DNA from: CALLCD01 sp039817885 | GTDB lineage: Bacteria > Pseudomonadota > Alphaproteobacteria > Caulobacterales > Hyphomonadaceae | Assembly: GCA_039817885.1 (NCBI GenBank) | Contig: JBCBUY010000123.1 | Location: 1 to 7,383, forward strand | Length of the DNA stretch: 7,383 nt | Direction: 5' to 3' | Part shown: one piece after another, positions 4,799 through 7,383 of the stretch | Numbering within the stretch: position 1 is the first letter of the stretch | Layout: the number at the start of each line of letters is the position of its first letter | Translations under genes and position numbers: made by a program | Notes under the pieces: generated by a model | Seen by the model: only the letters and a program-made list of their open reading frames with translations | Database searches by the model: none | Told to the model about the DNA's origin: nothing

Positions 4799-7057
4799 CT
4801 AATCACGCCGGAAAAGACCGCCAAGCGCATCTCTCGCCGCGTCCTCCAGGGCTTCTTCCGGAGTTTGTTGGTCCTCGTCCTCGTCTTCCTCAGACCCGTT
4901 ATCCGTAAGGCCCGCACCGCCGAGAATACCCGACAGGGCCCCGCCAACCTCTCCGCCGAGGGAGTCCGTCAGCCGATCGATCTGCTGACCAGCAAGCGCT
5001 CGGGTCAACACCTGGGTATCCGGCGCAATGGACGGGCTCGTCCATGTTCCCGTTATCTTGAGAGGGATCGCCATGCCATTGAGTTGGATATCGCTGAGTT
5101 GCCCCTGGCCAGTGGTGTCGGCGGCAAATTGCAAACCCATATTGAGCGTCTGCGCACCCAGATCGATCGTGCCCGACCCATGCGCGCTCAGCGCTGAGTT
5201 GATCAGGTCCATGGCACGAATACGCGCCACACCATCAGTGATACTGAGCAGCGTATCGAAGGACGCAAAATCCGTCTGATCGGCCGCGGAGATACCGAGA
5301 TTGAGCGACCCACTCGTCAAAGATTCTCTTAAATTTCCGGTGGTTCGGAAAAGCTGTCCCAGATTCACGCCCTTAAGCGCCCCGTCGGCGAGATTGGCCG
5401 ACAATTCGCCATCGAGCGCGTTCATGATGTCATGAATACTCGCTCCAGCGCTTGAGATATTGAGCGAGAACTGGCCCGTACCGCCCAACCGGTCCGATCC
5501 AGCAAGGGTTCGCATCAGCTCTTCCATAAGAATGCTGCTACCGGTCAGATCCATGGAAAGACTTGGCACGGCGCTCGCGGCGTTCACCCCGAGTGTACCC
5601 GCCCACCGGCCGCCAAATGTATCAACCTGATTGATGTTCGTGCTGAGCCGACCATTGGTCAGGACCGCTTGAACATCCGTGTCCGTCAAAGTGATCTGGT
5701 CGATTTTGATTGATGGACTTTTCAGCGTCAGGTCAGCGTCGGCTGCCGTCAGACTATCGAGAGCAAGGGGGGTTTTGCTCCACCCGGCAGGCTGGTCCTC
5801 CGGGGCAGGCCCTAGAAAGGGCGTCAGATCGAGCGCGGACGTCGTGAGCGCCCCCGTCAGCTTCGGACGTGCCGTCGACAGGTCAACACCAATCCGTCCA
5901 TCCGCCGTTGTGTCATCCAGAGCAAAGCTCAAATCTTCGATGGCTATGTTTTGAAACGTACCTTGTGTTTTGCCGGTAACGCTAAAGTTTCGAAGCGTGT
6001 CGCCAGGCGTCAACTCAACCGCCAGCGCTTCGAGAAGGCCGCGCAAATTATCACTGTTGATCGAAAGCGTTCCATCGACGGCTCCATCACCGCCGAGCGA
6101 GACGCCGCCAACAAAACTGGTCGTCAGATCGTCACTGGTTGTCGCCAGCTCCGTAAAGGTGATGGAGAGGGTGTCCGGCGCGCCAGACACCTCACCTTGA
6201 GCTTTGAAGCGACCAATCGGCTGCAGCGGCACGGGAACACTTGCCGCATCCAATCCAGCATAATCCGCGAGGGCGGCGATATTCGGGACCGTAACGTCAA
6301 ATAAGCCCTCAACGCTTTGCGTTTCACCGAACACAAGACCTCCATTATAGGCCATGTCTATGACATCCGTTGCGAGCACCAGTTCCGCTGAAGCTTCCTC
6401 CCCGCCAAGCAGGGCGTTGGGAGTTTCAAGAACAAGCTGGATATCAAACGGCTGCCCATCAAAAAGCCCATCGGATCTGAGGCGCAAGGGGCTGGAAAGC
6501 GAGCTGGCCTCAGCTTCAAGGTTAAAGTCCGAGAGTTCGATCGTGTCTCCCGAAACAGCGTCCGAATAGGTCAGGGTCGTATTGACGATCCGCGCTTGAT
6601 CGAAGCCGGCATTGATCTCTTGCGGGGGGGCAGGGGCGTCTGGATCTGTCTCCGCAGGCACATCCTCAGTGCCGGCGAACTCCCAATTCGTACTGCCATC
6701 GGCAAGGCGCTGTAATCCGATGGTCGCATCGATCAGAGCAAGCTCCTGGATCTGCACGCGGCCCGTCAGCAACGGCCCCCACTTCACCGAAGCCCTGAGC
6801 TCACCAGCCTCGATCATATGCGCCCCATCAAACCCCTCAGGATTGGCGACGGATACATCCGAGACACTCGCCGCTATCCGCGGAAAGAAGGAGAGCCCTA
6901 GCGGGCCATCCAATGCGACCTCTCGACCAAGAGCAGCCTCAGCCGAGGTCTGAATCTGGTTCCGATAGACGGATTCAGGGGTAATCAACGCAATCGTAAC
7001 GGCAGCAACGATCACCAATAGAAATAGGGCGGGGATAATAAGAATCAGGCGGCGCAT
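4799..7057 (-). CDS. AsmA-family protein
   Basis: This 752-residue protein belongs to the AsmA-like (TamB/YhdP/YdbH-related) group, anchored in the inner membrane and extending through the periplasm. Members help carry phospholipids to, or maintain, the outer membrane. The N-terminal anchor is RRLILIIPALFLLVIVAAVT (2-21). The AsmA N-terminal signature follows: AALGREVALDGPLGLSFFPR (41-60), SVSDVSVANPEGF (64-76) and a strand run to NWEFAG (124-129). A Pro/Asp-rich linker lies near 131-148. Beta-strand repeats then run to about 670. The AsmA C-terminal motif is GGTGQFSLNISSAGASIHDI (525-544), then LDGELSANLADGALKGVNL (548-566). The tail (about 690-752) has a Gly-rich segment, an acidic SEEDEDED block (722-729) and a helical basic end, LGGLFRRD. 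The ATG at 7057 follows GAGGA at 7068-7064 with 6-nt spacing. The frame is intact, with no sign of transfer. Confidence 0.93.
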   Translation of the reverse strand: MRRLILIIPALFLLVIVAAVTIALITPESVYRNQIQTSAEAALGREVALDGPLGLSFFPRIAASVSDVSVANPEGFDGAHMIEAGELRASVKWGPLLTGRVQIQELALIDATIGLQRLADGSTNWEFAGTEDVPAETDPDAPAPPQEINAGFDQARIVNTTLTYSDAVSGDTIELSDFNLEAEASSLSSPLRLRSDGLFDGQPFDIQLVLETPNALLGGEEASAELVLATDVIDMAYNGGLVFGETQSVEGLFDVTVPNIAALADYAGLDAASVPVPLQPIGRFKAQGEVSGAPDTLSITFTELATTSDDLTTSFVGGVSLGGDGAVDGTLSINSDNLRGLLEALAVELTPGDTLRNFSVTGKTQGTFQNIAIEDLSFALDDTTADGRIGVDLSTARPKLTGALTTSALDLTPFLGPAPEDQPAGWSKTPLALDSLTAADADLTLKSPSIKIDQITLTDTDVQAVLTNGRLSTNINQVDTFGGRWAGTLGVNAASAVPSLSMDLTGSSILMEELMRTLAGSDRLGGTGQFSLNISSAGASIHDIMNALDGELSANLADGALKGVNLGQLFRTTGNLRESLTSGSLNLGISAADQTDFASFDTLLSITDGVARIRAMDLINSALSAHGSGTIDLGAQTLNMGLQFAADTTGQGQLSDIQLNGMAIPLKITGTWTSPSIAPDTQVLTRALAGQQIDRLTDSLGGEVGGALSGILGGAGLTDNGSEEDEDEDQQTPEEALEDAARDALGGLFRRD

Positions 7058-7147
7058 GACGTGTCCTCGAAGGCTGTCTCGACGATCCTAACATTAGCGC
7101 TTCACAGATGAATGTCACTTGAAGGTGTTTTTGTAAGGAAGTGGCGC

Positions 7148-7194
7148 TTGACCCGCCCTCCAGCCTTGACTAGACGAGCAGGCTATCTTGCTAA
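7148..7194 (+). promoter_or_regulatory. Possible tRNA-Asp promoter region, tandem TTGAC boxes
   Basis: TTGACC (7148-7153) is followed after exactly 17 bp by TAGACG (7171-7176). A second box, TTGACT (7166-7171), is followed after 17 bp by TGCTAA (7189-7194). The -35 elements are good and the -10 elements weak, as is common in alphaproteobacteria. Either would give a short 5' leader on the tRNA at 7208. The remaining part of 7058-7207 shows only the AsmA ribosome-binding site and no gene. Confidence 0.35.
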
Positions 7195-7207
7195 CCGAGA
7201 TAAGTGC

Positions 7208-7284
7208 GCGGGTGTAGCTCAGCTGGTTAGAGTGCCGGCCTGTCACGCCGGAGGTCGCGGGTTCGAGCCCCGTCACTCGCGCCA
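7208..7284 (+). tRNA. tRNA-Asp (anticodon GTC)
   Basis: This is a complete 77-nt cloverleaf. The acceptor stem GCGGGTG (7208-7214) pairs with CACTCGC (7274-7280) with one G-U. T8 and A9 are present. The D stem is GCTC/GAGT. The anticodon stem CCGGC/GCCGG (7235-7239 / 7247-7251) encloses the loop CTGTCAC, with anticodon GTC at 7242-7244. The T stem GCGGG/CCCGT carries the loop TTCGAGC. The discriminator is G at 7281, the expected identity base for tRNA-Asp, and CCA (7282-7284) is encoded. It decodes GAC and GAU. Confidence 0.97.
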
Positions 7285-7285
7285 C

Positions 7286-7300
7286 TTTTGCCAAGCAAAA
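7286..7300 (+). repeat. AT-rich hairpin immediately after tRNA-Asp
   Basis: TTTTGC (7286-7291) and GCAAAA (7295-7300) pair perfectly around CAA, starting two bases after the tRNA CCA. It could help 3' processing or weakly terminate, but no T-run follows. A second small hairpin (7352-7358 / 7364-7370, loop CCATA, one G-U) lies further on. The remaining bases up to 7383 show no gene. Confidence 0.35.
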
Positions 7301-7383
7301 ATGCGCTTACATCACTGAATAATAAGAGTAATTCTGAATTTACGCTTTTGAGTGTGAACCATATTCACGCTAATTGTGTACCA

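Noticed and set aside
4760..5197. A 145-residue plus-strand open frame opposite the AsmA C-terminus
   Set aside because: It mirrors the AsmA coding sequence, and its Arg-rich composition looks like an antisense shadow rather than a gene.
5951..6304. A 117-residue plus-strand open frame within AsmA
   Set aside because: It is antisense to an intact conserved gene and shows no motif of its own.
1..7383. CRISPR array, insertion sequence, toxin-antitoxin or defence system
   Set aside because: No direct-repeat array, transposase, small paired operon or defence domain was found on either strand.

Overview
The window looks like a piece of an alphaproteobacterial chromosome, possibly from a marine, Hyphomonadaceae- or Rhodobacterales-like lineage. 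The GC content is moderately high, genes are densely packed, and the protein families (TauE/SafE permease, ADP-ribose-type Nudix hydrolase, ACAD10/11-type acyl-CoA dehydrogenase, XRE regulator with an MmyB-like C-terminal domain, AsmA) are typical of that class. The taxon is an inference from protein style only. The gene content is mostly ordinary housekeeping and accessory metabolism, and I see no clear undescribed multi-gene system.

Layout. Bases 1-712 (minus) hold a TauE/SafE-family permease whose 3' end is scrambled. The first ~73 bases carry the next stretch of the same protein on the opposite strand, which is a foldback inversion and most likely an assembly or amplification artefact at a contig end. 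Bases 783-1376 (plus) encode a Nudix hydrolase. Bases 1469-2731 (plus) encode an acyl-CoA dehydrogenase of the ACAD10/11 type. A strong hairpin at 2812-2844 closes this plus-strand block. An XRE regulator (2900-3697, minus) and a SnoaL/NTF2-like protein (3773-4219, plus) then form a divergent pair. They share a 75-bp control region with a perfect 8-5-8 inverted repeat, and both appear to start with TTG. A bleomycin-resistance-like VOC protein (4255-4695, minus) lies downstream of a 752-residue AsmA-family protein (4799-7057, minus), with a 10-bp perfect hairpin between them. A tRNA-Asp(GTC) gene (7208-7284, plus) follows, and the last 99 bases after it are AT-rich.

How the genes fit together. 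The best-supported regulatory unit is the XRE/SnoaL pair, where the palindrome is the likely operator for autoregulation and control of the SnoaL gene. The Nudix and dehydrogenase genes are co-oriented but 92 bp apart and need not share a pathway. The VOC and AsmA genes are also co-oriented, but the hairpin between them suggests at least partly separate transcription. The features most worth checking are the inverted permease end, the divergent operator, and the abrupt drop in GC after the tRNA.
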